This document shows, piece by piece, positions 35,415 through 47,860 of a DNA stretch of 64,000 nt (its first letter is position 1; every line of letters starts with the position of its first letter). The translations under genes were made by a program, and so were the position numbers. Source of the stretch: Proteles cristata cristata (Eukaryota; Chordata; Mammalia; Carnivora; Hyaenidae); assembly GCA_017311185.1 (NCBI GenBank), contig JAESUZ010003519.1, forward strand, positions 1-64,000, given 5' to 3'. The notes beneath the pieces were generated by a model. That model was given only the letters and a program-made list of their open reading frames with translations. It was not told the DNA's origin and did no database searches.

Positions 35415-36167
35415 CCATATAAGAAATAGACCTTTGCACTCTGATATCATAGGGACAGAGGTGATTTTGTTTTTTAATTCTCTGTTGCTATTTCAGCATT
35501 TTTTCCTGGGCACTTTGATAACTCATTGCATGACAGATATGGAAACACAACTTTATCTACCCCGTTCTCTATTATCATGAACATTCTGGATATGCCTTAT
35601 TTCACTTCAGAAGCAACAACATTCTCCAGGTGCTGGGATTGACCCTTTCTAACTTTGTTGCACAAGCTTTATTAGTTGGTTTCTCATTGCTGACATAGTG
35701 GTTTGAAAACATGTTTTTACATTGTTACCAGAGAATGACTTGCCTGACAATTAGATTAATTTACTGAGACATAGACTGTGCCTCTCATTTTCTCATTCCA
35801 CTAAATGCTCAGAAGTACGTTAGATACATGCTGACAGGCTGGAGATTATAGACATGCCGACAGAATTCCTCTGCCAGGACTCTGACCATGGCCCTCCAGT
35901 CTCCTCAGTAGGGGCTGCTTCTATCCCAGGCATATGGACAGGGCAGGGGTGGGGGTAAAGTGTGGTATTTTAAGGGAACTCAATGTCAGTAGCTGAGGTG
36001 AAGTAAAACTCATTCTCAGTAAATTTGATTAAGTTAATGAGTCAGAAATATCAGGAGGAAAGGAAAGATGGTATGACCCCAAGGAGAGTCAAAGGGATAA
36101 AGTCCCTGCATACAGAGATGTTCCTTTGCTTAACAGACCCAGAATCTAGATATTTTAAAAATACACT
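35415..36167. other. Single-copy sequence, no gene recognised
   Basis: No supported feature. Confidence 0.45.
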
Positions 36168-37024
36168 GTTTTTTTTTTTAAAGAGCAGTTTTAGGTTCAT
36201 AGTAAAATTGGGCAGAAAGTACCAAGATTTCCCATACAACCCCTTGACCTCGCACATATATAACTCTCCTTCACCAGAGTGGTTCATTTGTTACAATTGA
36301 AGAACCTCCATTAACACATTTTTATCACTACAAGTTCATAGTTTACATTTGGGTTCACTCATGGTGTGATACATTCTTAGGGTTTGGACAAATGTATAAT
36401 GTCATGTATCCATCATGACAGCCCATAGAGAGTAGTTTCACTATCCTAAAAACGCTCCGTACATTTAAGTTTCTTTTATGCCTTTTTATGGCTTGATAGC
36501 TCATTTCTTTTTAGTGTTGAATAATATTCCACTGTCTGGATGTGTCACAGTTTATTTATTCACTCAGCTATTGAAGAACATTTTGGTTGCTTCCAAGTTT
36601 TGGCAATTCTGAATAAAGCTGCTATAAACATCCATGTGCAGATTTTTGTATGGACATAAGTTTTCAAGTCTTTGAGTAAATACCAATGAGTGTTATTGCT
36701 GGATCATATGATGAGAATATGTTTAGTTTTGTAAAAAAATCATTGTAGTGTCTTCCACAGTAGCTGTATTATTTTGTATTCTCACCAGTGTGGATGAGAA
36801 TTTCTGTTTCTCTACATCTTCACCAACATTTGCTGTTGTCAGCATTCTGGATTTTGACCATTCTAATAGGTGTATAGTGGTATTTTGTTGCTGTTTTGAT
36901 TTGCCTTTCTTCAGTGACAAATGGAGCATCTTTTCATAAGCTTGTTTGCAATGTGTATATATTCTTTAGTATGGTGCTTTGATATGGGTGTTTAACCTAT
37001 TTTAATTTTAATTTTATATTTAAT

Positions 37025-37312
37025 TATTTTTATTTTTTGAGGGGTTAGGAAGGGGGGGATAGAGAGAGAGAGAGAGAGAGAGGTTGCAAGTGAGCAAGGG
37101 CCAGAGAGAGAGGGAGAGAGAGGGGGCGGGGAGAGAGAGAAGTGGGGCTCACCCAAAAGTGGGGCTTGTGTTTTTACCCAAAACAGGGCTCAAGCTCACC
37201 TGAAGCAGGGCATGAGTTCACTCAAAGTGGAGCTCAAACTCATAAACTATGAGATCATGACCTGAGCCAAAGTCAAATGCTTAATGATTGAGCCACCCAT
37301 CTCTCTGCCCCA
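37025..37312 (-). mobile_element. CAN SINE with an expanded internal tandem repeat
   Basis: Left side has T-rich tail and long (GA)n (37060-37140). The right side has the standard CATAAACTATGAGATCATGACCTGAGCC head, ending GAGCCACCCATC. Between them (37143-37235) lie about four degenerate copies of a 25-bp unit like GGGGCTCAAGCTCACCTGAAGC, making it longer than its neighbours. Confidence 0.82.
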
Positions 37313-38286
37313 TTTTTAAATAGGTTGCTTGTTTTCTTGTTGAGTTTTAAGAGTTCTTTGTATATTTTGTATAACAACCAGATATGTCTTTGGCAAATAT
37401 TTTCTTTCAGTCTGTGGCTCCTCTTTTTATTCTTCTTAAAAGTATCTTATACAGAGCAGAAAAATTTAGTTTCAATGAAGCCTACTTTATAAATTATTAT
37501 TTTCATGGATCTTGCCTTTGGTTTTGTATCTACAGAGTCATCACCAAACCCTACACATTGACTTTTACTCCTATCTTACCTTCTTGGTGTTTTATAGTTC
37601 TGTGTTTCACTTTTAGGTTAGTGATGCTTAATTTTTGTGTGGGGGTGTAAGGTCTGTGTCTAGATTTATTTTTTTGCATGTGGTTGCCCAGTTATTTCAG
37701 TATCATTTGTTGAAAACAGGACCTTTTTTTTTTTTTCATTGTTTTGTCTTTGCTCTTGTCAAAGATCAGTTGACTATATGGGGTCTATTTATGGGCTATC
37801 TATTTTATTCCATTGATTTGTGTGTCTTTTTCTTCATTAATAATACCACACTGTTATGATTATGGTAGCTTTGAATACTGTAGTAAGTTTTGAAGTTGGA
37901 TAGCATCAAATCCTCCAATTTTCTTCTCCTTCAATATTGTGTTGGCTGCTGTAAGTCTTTGGCCTCTCCTTACATACTTGAGAATTAATTTGTTAATACA
38001 GTATTACTTGCTGCAATTTCAATTGGGATTGTATTGCATCTATAGACTAAGTTGGGAAGAACATCTGGACAATATTGAATCTTCCTATTCATGAACATTT
38101 ATTTAGTTCTTAAATTTCTTTCATCAGAGTTTTGTTATTTTCCTCATATAGATTTTGTATGTTTTTTTTTTTTTTTTTGATTTATACCTGAGTATTTTGT
38201 TTATGGAGATGCGAATGAAAATGGCATTCTGCTTTTAATTTCAAATTCCATTTATTCATTGTTGATATATTGGAAAGCAATTGGCT

Positions 38287-38466
38287 TTTTTTCTAAATAT
38301 TTATTTTTGAGAGAGAGTGAGAGAGAGTGTGAGCAGAGAAGGGACAGAGAATCCAAAGCAGACTCTGCTGGTAACAGAGAGCCTGATGCGGGGTTGAAAG
38401 CACAGACTGTGAGATCATGACCTGAGCCAGACTCAGGCGCTTAACCTATTGAGCCACCCAGGTGCC
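38287..38466 (-). mobile_element. CAN SINE (left member of a pair)
   Basis: Reverse SINE ending GAGCCACCCAGGTGCCTG. The flanking L1 target TGGAAAGCAATTGGCT lies at 38271-38286. Confidence 0.9.
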
Positions 38467-38661
38467 TGACTTTATTAATATTTATTCATTTTTGAAAGAG
38501 AGAATGAGAGCAGGGAAAAGGGCAGAGAGAGAAAGGGAGACAGAGAATCTGAAACAGTCTCTGCGGTGCCAACACAGAGCCCAATGAGGCTTAAACTCAC
38601 AAACTGTTAGATCATGAGCCAAATTTGGATGCTTAACCAATTGAACACACCCAGGTGCCCC
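38467..38661 (-). mobile_element. CAN SINE (right member of a pair)
   Basis: Reverse SINE ending CACACCCAGGTGCCCC, directly abutting the previous one without target sequence between. A second copy of the target, GGAAAACAATTGACTT, follows at 38663-38678. Confidence 0.9.
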
Positions 38662-38678
38662 TGGAAAACAATTGACTT

Positions 38679-39781
38679 AAAAAAATCGAAGTATAATAAT
38701 ATGCATTGCTGTATTAGCTTTAGTGGTGTAAAACAAAGATTCAGCAATTCTGTATATTACTCAGTACTCACCATCATAAGTAGAATCACCATCTGTCACC
38801 ATACAGTGTTATTACAATATTATTATTGATTGTATTTCCTATGCTGTCCTTTTCATCTCCATAGCTTATTTATTTCATGATTGGAAGTTTGTTATCTCTT
38901 AATGTTTATCAATTTCTCCCACCTTCCCTCTGTCAGCCACCAGTTTGTTCTCTGTTTTGTTTGATTTTTGTTCATTTGTTTTCTTTTTTATATTCCATAT
39001 ATAAAGAAATCATATGGTATTTGTCTTTTTCTGTATGACTTATTTCACTTAGTATAATGCCCTCTAGGTCTACCCATGTCATTGCAAATGGCAAGATTGC
39101 ATTCTTTTTTAATGGCTGAATAATATTCCTTTATATACACCACATCTTTATTCATTTATCTATCAATGGACACTTGAGTTGCTTCCATATCTTGGCTATT
39201 GGAAATAATACTGCAGTAAGCATAGGGATGCATATATCGTTTTGAAACAGTGTTTCTTCTTTTTTTGGGTAGATACCCAATAGTGGAATTACTGGATCAT
39301 GTGGTATTTATATTTTTAACTTTTTGAAAAAAACTCCATACTGTTTTCCACAGTGGTTGTACCAATTTATATTCCTACTAACTGTGCACAAGAGTTCCCT
39401 CTTTCCACATCCTCACCAATACTTCTTATTTCTTGTCTTTTTGATACTCACCATTCTAATAGGTGTGAGGTGGTATCTCGTTGTGTTTTTGTATTTATTT
39501 CCCTGATGAGGGATGATGAGCATGTTTCACGTGTCTGTTGGTCATCTGTACATTTTCTTTGGAAGAATGTCTTTTCATGTCTGCTGTCCATTTTCTAATT
39601 GTATTTTTTTTTTGGTGTTGTATAAGTTCTTTATGTATTTTGGATATTAATCCCTTATTAGATAGATACATTATTTGCAGATATCTTCTCCAATTCAGTA
39701 GGTTGCCTTTTTGTTTTGTTGATGGATTCCTTTGCTGTGCAAAAGCTTTTTGTTTTGGTATAGTCCTAACAGTTTATTTTT
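38679..39781 (-). mobile_element. L1 3' part inserted within an older L1
   Basis: L1 3' UTR (GTATAATAATATGCATTGCTG..., CACCAGTTTGTTCTCTG) followed by the ORF2 C-terminal region (CCTCACCAATACTTCTTATT..., TTCCTTTGCTGTGCAAAAGC), ending near 39781. It is flanked by GGAAAACAATTGACTT (38663-38678) and GGAGAGCAATGGACTT (39783-39798). The pieces are frame-broken. Confidence 0.82.
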
Positions 39782-41110
39782 GGGAGAGCAATGGACTTTG
39801 AATATTAACCTTGTATTGTGCAACCTTACTATATCTGCTTATTAGTTCCAGGAGTGTTTTTGTTAGTTTTTTCAGATTTCCAACAGAGATAATCATGTCA
39901 CCTGTGAACAAAGTTTGTTTTATTTATTCCTTCCCAGTCTGTATACCTTTCATTTCCTTTTCTTATCTCATTGGAGTAGCTATGACTTCCAGTACAATGT
40001 TAAAAAACAATGGTGAGAGGTGACATCCTTGCCTTGTTTCTGGTCTTAGTGGGAAAGTTTTAAGTTTCTTATCATTACATATGATGCCAACTTTAGTTTT
40101 TTTGTTGATATTCTTTATCAAGTTGAGAAAATTCCTCTCTATTCTTAGTTTACTATTTTTCTTCTGAATAGGTATTGGATTTCATCAAATAATTTTTCTG
40201 CATCTATTGATAGGATCATGTGATTTTTTTCTTCTTTAGCCATGTGATGGATTACATGAATTAATTTTCCAATATTGAACCAGCCTTACATACCTGGGAT
40301 AATTTCACTTTGTTATGTAATTCTTTGTATACACTGTTGGATCTGATTTGCTAATATTTTGTTGGGGATTTTTGCATATGTATTTATAAGAGATAGTGGT
40401 CTGCAGTTTTCTTAAGATGTCTTTGGTTTTGGTATTAGGATAATCCTGGTTTTATAGAATGAGTTATGAAGTATTCCCCCTGATTCTGATTTCTGAAAAA
40501 GATTAGATAATGGATATTCTTTCTCCCTTAAATGGTATAATTCACCAATGAACCTGTCTGGGCCTGGTGCTTTCTGTTTTGAAGATTATTAATTTCTTTA
40601 ATAGATATAGGTCTATTCAGATTTGTCTGTTTCTTGTTGTGTGAATTTTGGCAGATTATGTCTATCAAGGAATTGTTCCATTTCATCTAGGTTGTCAAAT
40701 TTGTAGGCACAGAGTTGTTCATGGTATTTCTTTATTGTTCTTGTAACATTCATGAGATCTGTAGTAATGTCCCCTCTTTCATTTCTGATATTAGTAATTT
40801 GTGTCCTTTCTTTTTTTCTTAGCTTGGCTAGAGGGTTATTGATTTTGCTGATTATTTTTAAAGGACTACTTCATTTTTTTTCTCCATTGACTTCCGATTT
40901 TCAATTAGATTGATTTCTGCTTCAATATTTATTATTAATTTTCTTATACTTACTTTGGATTTAATTGCTCTTCTTTTTCTAGTTTCCTAAGGTGGAAGTT
41001 TAGATGAGTGATTTTGGATGTTTTTTAATTTTCTAATATATACACTTAATACTGTAAATTTTTTCTAAACACTGCTTTCATTGCATGCCATGACTTTCTT
41101 TTATGTTGTA

Positions 41111-41738
41111 CAAATGTCAAGATTTTATTCAATTGATTAATGAATTGTACAGTGTTATAACAAATTCAGAGGAGGTTTTGAAGAAATTTTTTAAATGCTT
41201 AGTCAACCAAAGGAATGTTGAAGAGAGATAACTATTGATGGAAAGCAGGTTAATATCCTAAGGGTAATAAACTGTGCTTTTTAAGGTTATGGTTTTTACT
41301 CTGTAGTATGTATGTATGTATGTATGTATATATCAGGTGAATCTATTGACAAATTTTATTTGTATTGCTCTAAATAGCCATCTCTGGCCTTGTTCATAGA
41401 CAGACACTATTTGCAGTATTATCATTTTTTACAAGTTAGTCTCTACCTCTACAGAATTGCAAAATAGCCACATCAATCAAATGTATCTGTTAATCTACAA
41501 AAGATCTGCTAGAAAATGCTAAGCACTCCACTGTAAGGTCACCTAGCATCTAAAAGAACATGAGCTGAACAGTAGTTAAAGTGGTAAAAAAAAATATTTT
41601 ATTTAGAAACTATTGCAATAGGGGATACGAGACCTCATATAGAACTGGGCTTAGTTCCAAATATAGCAAAGACAAGTCAGGATTTATAGTCAAGGAGCCA
41701 GGTGAGAGTCAATGTATGGAAAATGGCTGAGAAGAGAC
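41111..41738. other. Single-copy sequence with (GTAT)n microsatellite
   Basis: (GTAT)n lies at about 41304-41331. No gene recognised. Confidence 0.6.
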
Positions 41739-41908
41739 ATCAAGGGTAAGGAGATTCTTGCTATACTGACCTAACAGGACTTCTGTTGCAGTCAGACCAG
41801 TCATCAGATATCACCTGGAGGTTGGTAGGGATTGAGGAATTTCCTTAGATATGAATGGTGATCAGATATCAAGGGTAGGGAGATTCTAGATAAATTGACC
41901 TAGCAGGA
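41739..41908. repeat. Degenerate 41-bp direct duplication, 129-bp period
   Basis: ATCAAGGGTAAGGAGATTCT at 41739 recurs as ATCAAGGGTAGGGAGATTCT at 41868, and the similarity runs 41 bp with six differences. Confidence 0.75.
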
Positions 41909-41927
41909 TTATTAAAATTAGACTCTT

Positions 41928-42143
41928 TTTTTTTTTAATATTTTTATTTATTTCTAGGAGAGAGAGAGAGACAGCGTGAGCAGGGGAGGGTCAGAGAGAG
42001 AGGGAGTCACAGACTGAAACAGGCTCCAGGCTCTGAGCTGGCAGTCAGCACAGAGCCCGACGCAGGGCCCGAACCCATGAACCGTGAGATCATGACCTAA
42101 GCGAAAGTCGGACGCTTAACCGACTAAGCCACCCAGGTGCCCC
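41928..42143 (-). mobile_element. Young CAN SINE with perfect 15-bp TSD
   Basis: Full-length reverse SINE ending AAGCCACCCAGGTGCCCC. TSD TAAAATTAGACTCTT is identical at 41913-41927 and 42144-42158. Confidence 0.96.
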
Positions 42144-42158
42144 TAAAATTAGACTCTT

Positions 42159-43009
42159 CAAGGATAGACATGGAAGCCCAAAGTTGAGACCTAGTTGAAA
42201 AGAGAGCTCAGAGGAGCCTACCCAAAGTTTAGTCAAGGCAAGTGTCTTTGTCTCTAGTAATCTCTTTTGTCTATTTCCAAATTTTAAATAATTTCTTGTC
42301 ACATTGGGCCCATGACTGAAGGGAGGGCATGAGCATTGGGAGATAGGGAGGAGTATTTTCTATAATCCTTACAATAATATGCAAACTCCTCTGGTGGCCT
42401 ACTTGGCCTTCAGAGTTTTCTGGCCAGTTTGACCGCACTTCACAGTCTCTCATTTGCTTCAGTGACCTAGCTACCTTTTCTTCAACATGCTCAAATTGCC
42501 TTCATTCCTGTTGCCTTACCCAGAAAAAGCCCTGGCTCTACCTAAGCCCTCGGAAGGTGAGACCAGGGTACATCCCACAAATTTTGATAAAGTGTGTTTT
42601 TATTTTAGTGTATTTCCAAGTAGGTCTGAGAGAGATAAAAAGGATGGGGAAAGGTGCAGACAGTGTGAGCAGAGGCATGAAAGGAGGGACAGCATGATGT
42701 GCAGGGGAAACAACAAATCCCTGCATGCTTCTGGAGGGTAAAATATGACAACAGGACTGGTGACAGATGAAGTCAGCATTCAAGGAGGGTCAGATCAAAG
42801 ATACTTCCCCTGCCACGTTAGGTTGAATTTTATAGAATTTATACCATAGCTAGTTAGAAGCACGGAAGCGTTTGAAACTTCTGAGAAGTGAAATAACATG
42901 AAGAAATGTGAGCTTTAACTAGGTAGCTCAAATTTCCCTGGCCCCTCTAACCTGGAGGCATACATGACTTAGTGATTATAAATATGGTTAGGAGGTGTTC
43001 TTCCTGACT
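42159..43009. other. Single-copy sequence, no gene recognised
   Basis: No supported feature. Frames here overlap on both strands and are short. Confidence 0.45.
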
Positions 43010-43095
43010 TCATTCAGACAATATTTATTGAACTACTGATTCCTGGAAATGTCCTAGGTATTGTAAATAAGTAAATGGCAGACAGAATCCCAGCT
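43010..43095 (-). repeat. L2 3'-end fragment
   Basis: CATTCAGACAATATTTATTGAACTACTGA followed by CCTAGGTATTG matches the L2 tail in reverse (the CAATAAAT...-type end). Confidence 0.55.
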
Positions 43096-43696
43096 CTAGT
43101 GGGGAAAGCAGGCAATAAGCCAACAAACACATGAAGCATGTTCAGGCAGTGGAGCTGCTCTAGTATATGGCAAGTGATAGTGGACTTATGAACCAGGACA
43201 ATGGGAATAGGGATGTAACAGAGGAAAGGGAGATCACATGTCCTTTGATCCTAAAAACATTCCATGTCAATCTGTGCCAACCCAGAGGTACCTATAGCAA
43301 TTATTTCTGTACTTATCACAATACTTTCTGGAAGACTCTATGCCTACAAAAGCAGTATTAGACAATGTGGTGATCTGTAATAGAGGGTTTCACTGATCAT
43401 CCTACAGCAGAAACATAAATGTCTCAGTCTCATGCACCAGAATGAGGAGGTGATGATAGACTGGAATTCTGTGGTTACATAGCTCATGAAGGCAGGGAGA
43501 GGAAAGAACATCCTGGACAGGAGAACACAACATGAGCCAGTTTCCAAGGTCAAGGGATCATGTCAAGTTTAAAGAAGAGGAAATAGTTCAGGGTTGTTAT
43601 GCCTTGCTAAGATTTGGAGAATGGCATGAGCACAGGTAATTTTAGAAACATTCCAGTGATGGCAAGGTAAAGAATGATTTGAACAGTGGAGACATT
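43096..43696. other. Single-copy sequence, no gene recognised
   Basis: No supported feature. Confidence 0.45.
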
Positions 43697-43709
43697 AAAA
43701 GCAGGAAGA

Positions 43710-43918
43710 GGGGTGCCTGGGTGGCTCAGTTGGTCAAGTGTCCAACTTTGGCTCATGTTATGATCTCAGTTTATGAGTTCAAGCCCCGCACCTGGCTCTC
43801 CACTCTCAGCATGTATCCCAATTTAGATCCTCTGTCTTCCTCTCTCTTTGCCCCTCCACTCTTTGTGCATGCTCTCTCTCTCTCTTTCTCAAAAATAAAT
43901 AAACATCAATTTAAACAA
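43710..43918 (+). mobile_element. CAN SINE with perfect TSD
   Basis: Head GGGGTGCCTGGGTGGCTCAG and tail AAATAAATAAACATC. TSD AAAAGCAGGAAGA at 43697-43709 and 43919-43931. Confidence 0.95.
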
Positions 43919-43931
43919 AAAAGCAGGAAGA

Positions 43932-45484
43932 AATTTAGGACAATAGTAAGGAAGGAAGGAGATCCTAGAGGGAAGAGATGAATGGAAATAAATGAAAGGT
44001 TAAAGTCCTAGATACCTCCATGAGGTAGAAGGGGAGGCATTATGGGAATGAGAATATAAGACAGCCAAAAGTTAGGGGTTTGTTAGTGAGTAGGATACTC
44101 GGGTACCTTGTGTAAAACTTAAGGAAGAGTCCTGGGTGATGGAAGATTGAAGACGTGACCCTGAAGGTGAAAAACCAAAGTCTAATGGCTGGTAAGAGAT
44201 GATGAGGATAAGGATGAGGATAAGGATGTTAATGATGTGTGACTTGCTTTTAGTTTCATGATTGGAGAATGTAAGAGTAAAAGCCTTACTTGGAGGTGAG
44301 ATCATCACTAAGAACATGGCCTGGCACATAGAGTCAGTCAATAAATAAATAAATGAAGGAGGTACTCGGTCTCATATACCTCCCCTTGACACGAGCTGTA
44401 CTGGTGCCAGAACAAGCTTCAAATTGCAGTCAGTGTCTGGCATAGTTTAATATAGGTGGGGAGGCTCTCTGATCCAAGTGAGGGCTGCTTTACCCCATTA
44501 AAATTATCATTGCCCTCAGGGATTTGGCCTGAATGGTTCTTTCTCATGTGTGCTTGTAGAGCACATTTTATGTCCCACATCTATACAGTACATATTGTGG
44601 GCTGAAACATTTTATGACTTGTTTTGCCAGTTTGCCCTCTATTCTTTCATGATAGTGACTCAAAGGATGTGAAAAAGTAAAATGTTCATGAAACCTGGGG
44701 CTGGCTGTACTTAGAGGTATATTACAAGGTTATGCTTGTACATATCTGGCACACCAGCTTTTGCAAAGGGATACTTGCACATCTTTGCAATATCAGAGGT
44801 CCGGAAGGAAACAGAATAGGATGACTTAAGGTTTTAGTTAAGGGACTATTTACAAAGGTGTGGGCAAGGTTTGGAGGGATGACTGGGGAATTCATAATGG
44901 TACTAGAAATAGGGTCTGAAGGGTCTGAAGGGACTGGAGAGGGAGAGAGGCAACCAGGACAGAGAGTCATATGGAGAGGCTGCCTTGAGAGAAGCTGGGA
45001 GGACCCGAGGAGCTTTTCTCTTTGGTGGAGGCCACTCTGCAGGAAGGAAGCTAGGGGAATAGATACCTATATTTTCCTGTTCCCTTTTCTCTGACCTCTT
45101 GCCATCACCAGACACAAAGTCCACTAGTAACGCGAGGGCAGGGGGCTCCATGATGTGGCCCATTACTTAGCCTCCAAAGCAGAGGAGAGGAGAAAAGGAA
45201 AGAGGATTTCAGAGCTGCCAACAGGTGTGCTCTCAGCACACTGCCTTTCCTGTTGGCTTGTCAGGGCAAGTGACACTTTCCCAACTTGTCTGGAAGATTT
45301 AGTCATCTCTAAAAGACACAGTAAACTATATCTAGGTGTAGATCAAGGATGAGTACAATTTGTTTATACATGCCTTGGTTTTTTCCCACAATGGCTAAGA
45401 ACCCAGACTATAGGCAATAATGGGTAATACATAAATGAACATGTCACAGTCAGGCCCAGTGGTACACTTAAGATACTCAGAGAG
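43932..45484. other. Mostly single-copy sequence
   Basis: A short GATAAG/GATGAG tandem tract is at 44199-44230, and a CTGGCACATAG...TCAATAAATAAATAAATGA motif at 44322-44356 may be an L2 or MIR tail. GGGTCTGAA is repeated twice at 44911-44928. No gene recognised. Confidence 0.5.
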
Positions 45485-47860
45485 AGTATATCAACATGGT
45501 AACATAAGAGGCCCCTGAACTCCCGTCTTCCCATGGATACATTGAATATAAGTGACACTTAAAGCAGGTACCTCTGAAAGAAATCTAGAAACTAGCTGAG
45601 CAACTCCTCCATATTATCTGTATGAGAAAATATCCACATTGAAACAGGTAGGAAAGGCTGAGACAGTGTTGTATAAACCATACTACCAACATAGCACCAG
45701 ACAATTGAGAGGGAATTCATAATTGCCAGCTTTCTCTTGAGGAGTGAAGGGTTTGACTCAACTTTTAAGACTTCTACCAGAGGAATGGCCCTTCAAAACA
45801 TCTAGCTCTGAAATCCAGGAGAACTTGAATCCCTGAGATCCACAGGACTATAACAAACAAAGGAGTAGTTGCTCACTGGTGAGCATATGGAGCATTCACT
45901 GGGGCTGTCCCCCCTCCTCACCACCCTCCGCCCAAGGCTCTGCACAGACAGAATAGGCAAAAATGCCCATCTCCCAGATGTTAGTACACATCTAGGGGCT
46001 GATTGCAGTCCTCCCTGGGGACTGGGGAAAGTGGCAGACACCTCTTCTGCCTTCTTCCTCTGGCCTGCTCCAAGTCTAGTATCTCCCTGGAAGAAGCTTA
46101 CATACACAGCTGGCACACCAGCTTTTGCGGTTGTTCTCTGAGACCTGGGCCCCCTGGATTGCCTGGCTCTGATAGCCAATGGGGCTTGTATTCATAAGTC
46201 CTACAGGAAATAACAAAGAAGCAGTTCTTAATGGACAAAAGAGCAATTCCTACCCTCCACCCCTAGGCTATAAACCAGACTGGCAGAGAGGAAGCAGGTA
46301 ACAATACTCATCTTCCAGTTTCTCCCTGAAGGAGTCTTAACTACAAACTTTCCCAGCTACTGCCTGTGGGTCCAGCTTCTAATTACCCTGCATCTAGGTG
46401 CTGAATGCAGTTCTCTCCTTTGGAACACTGATGGGTCTTGGCATACTTTCAACTACTGAAAGCTACTAAGAATAAAGAGAGTGGTTTGGACAATCACAGA
46501 GGTTTGAGAGGCAATTAAAAGCTCAGGCAGGACTGATTGATGAGGTTCATCTCCTATACAAGAACACTCTATCAAGGCTGGGAAAGGTAAGTATTTGATC
46601 TCATGCTCAGAAGCCAACACAGAGAGTTAAGGAAAATGAAGAAACAGAGAGATATGTTCCAAACAAGAGAACAAGGCAGATATCCAGAATAGATCTTAGT
46701 GAAACAGAAATAAATAATTTACTTGATAGTTCAAAATAGCAGTCATAAAAATGCTCACTAAGCTTGGGAGAGCAATGCATGAACAAAGTGATAATTTCAA
46801 CAAAGTAATGGAAAATATAACAAAAGTACCAAATAGAAATCACAGAGCTGAAGAATATAATAATTGAACTGAAAAATGTAATACAAGGGTTCAACAGCAG
46901 ACTAGAACAAGCAGAAGTAAAGATAGATGAATTTGAAGACAGGCAATAGAATGGTCTAATCAGAGGAGCAAAAGAAAAAGGAATGAAAAACTGAAGACTT
47001 TAAGAGACTTATTTGACATGAATAAGCTGACCAATATATGCATTATAGGGGTCTCCAAAGGAGGAGAGATTGAGAAAGGGACAGAAAGCTTATTGAGAGA
47101 AATAATGGCTGAAAACTCCCCTAATCTGAAGAAGGAAATAAACATCCACCAGGAATCCCAGAAAGTTCCGAATAAGAGGAACTACAGATAATTACATAGA
47201 GACACATTATAATTTAAATTGTTAAAACCTGAAGACAAGGAGAGAATTTTAAAAGCAGCAAGAAAAAAAGCAGTTTGTTATGTGCAAAGGAACTCCCATA
47301 AGATTGTTTTCAGTGGATAACTTTGTGGGCCAGAGTGGGATTCAAAATGCTGCAAGGGGGAAAAAAAAGCCCTGCTAACCAAAAATAGTCTCTCTGGAAA
47401 AGTTGTCATTCGGAACTGAAGGAGGGATAAGCTTTCCAGACAAACAAAAGCCAGAGTTCATCACCACTAGGCTGGCCTTTAAAGAAGGCCTTAAAATGTG
47501 TTCTTCAAGATGAAATGAAAAATACTAATTAGTAACAGAAAAACATATGGAAATATAAAACTTATTGATAAAAGTAAATATATAGTTACATTTAGAATAC
47601 TCTAATGCTATAATGGGGGTGGGTAAATTGCTGATAACTCTAGAATGAAGATTAAAAGACAAATGTATAAAAATAATTATAACTACAATAATTTGTTAAT
47701 GAGTGCCCAAAGTAAAAAGATGTAAATTGTGACATCAAAAACATAAAATATGTGTGGGAGAGTAAAAATGGAGAGCTTACAATTTTATAAGAGCTTACAA
47801 TTATACCTTAGTAAAGCTGAAAGGAAAATGAAGTACTTCATGAACGGGATGCTATACAGT
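45485..47860 (+). mobile_element. L1 5' half, HAL1-like (5' UTR and ORF1, no ORF2)
   Basis: Starts with AACATGGTAACATAAGAGGCC, a decayed form of the L1 start (usually AAGATGGCGG...). The leader (45485-46600) is followed by ORF1-type sequence (46650-47300), for example GAAATAATGGCTGAAAACTCCCC and GAATTTTAAAAGCAGCAAG. After 47500 a non-coding tail (GATGTAAATTGTGACATC at 47721) follows in place of ORF2, as in the HAL1 half-L1 family. An A-rich run lies near 47949. ORF1 is broken. Whether this is HAL1 or an L1 missing its 3' part needs a consensus alignment. Confidence 0.65.

Larger units (their letters stand above)
36168..41110 (-). mobile_element. Old minus-strand L1 with nested insertions
   Basis: The 3' end begins near 36168 after a T-run. 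The parts 36168-37024, 37313-38286 and 39800-41110 form one L1 running from 3' UTR through ORF2 C-terminus and RT towards the endonuclease (TAGGTCTATTCAGATTTGTC, TTGGCTAGAGGGTTATTG, CATTGCATGCCATGACTTTC near the right end). The interruptions are an expanded SINE (37025-37312), a SINE pair (38287-38661) and a second L1 (38679-39781). Continuity is clear because GGAAAGCAATTGGCTTTT at 38272 resumes as GCAATGGACTTTGAATATTAACC at 39788. All frames are broken. Confidence 0.82.

Noticed and set aside
37025..37312. CRISPR-like direct repeats
   Set aside because: Degenerate 25-bp units without unique spacers, inside a mammalian SINE; CRISPR does not occur in this kind of genome.
43710..43918. tRNA gene suggested by A/B-box-like text (GGCTCAGTTGG, GTTCAAGCC)
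   Set aside because: This is the tRNA-derived head of a CAN SINE with TSDs; no folded cloverleaf or separate tRNA gene is supported.
45802..46179. 125-codon open frame, minus strand
   Set aside because: Falls in the leader of the L1/HAL1-like element, antisense to it, with no domain.
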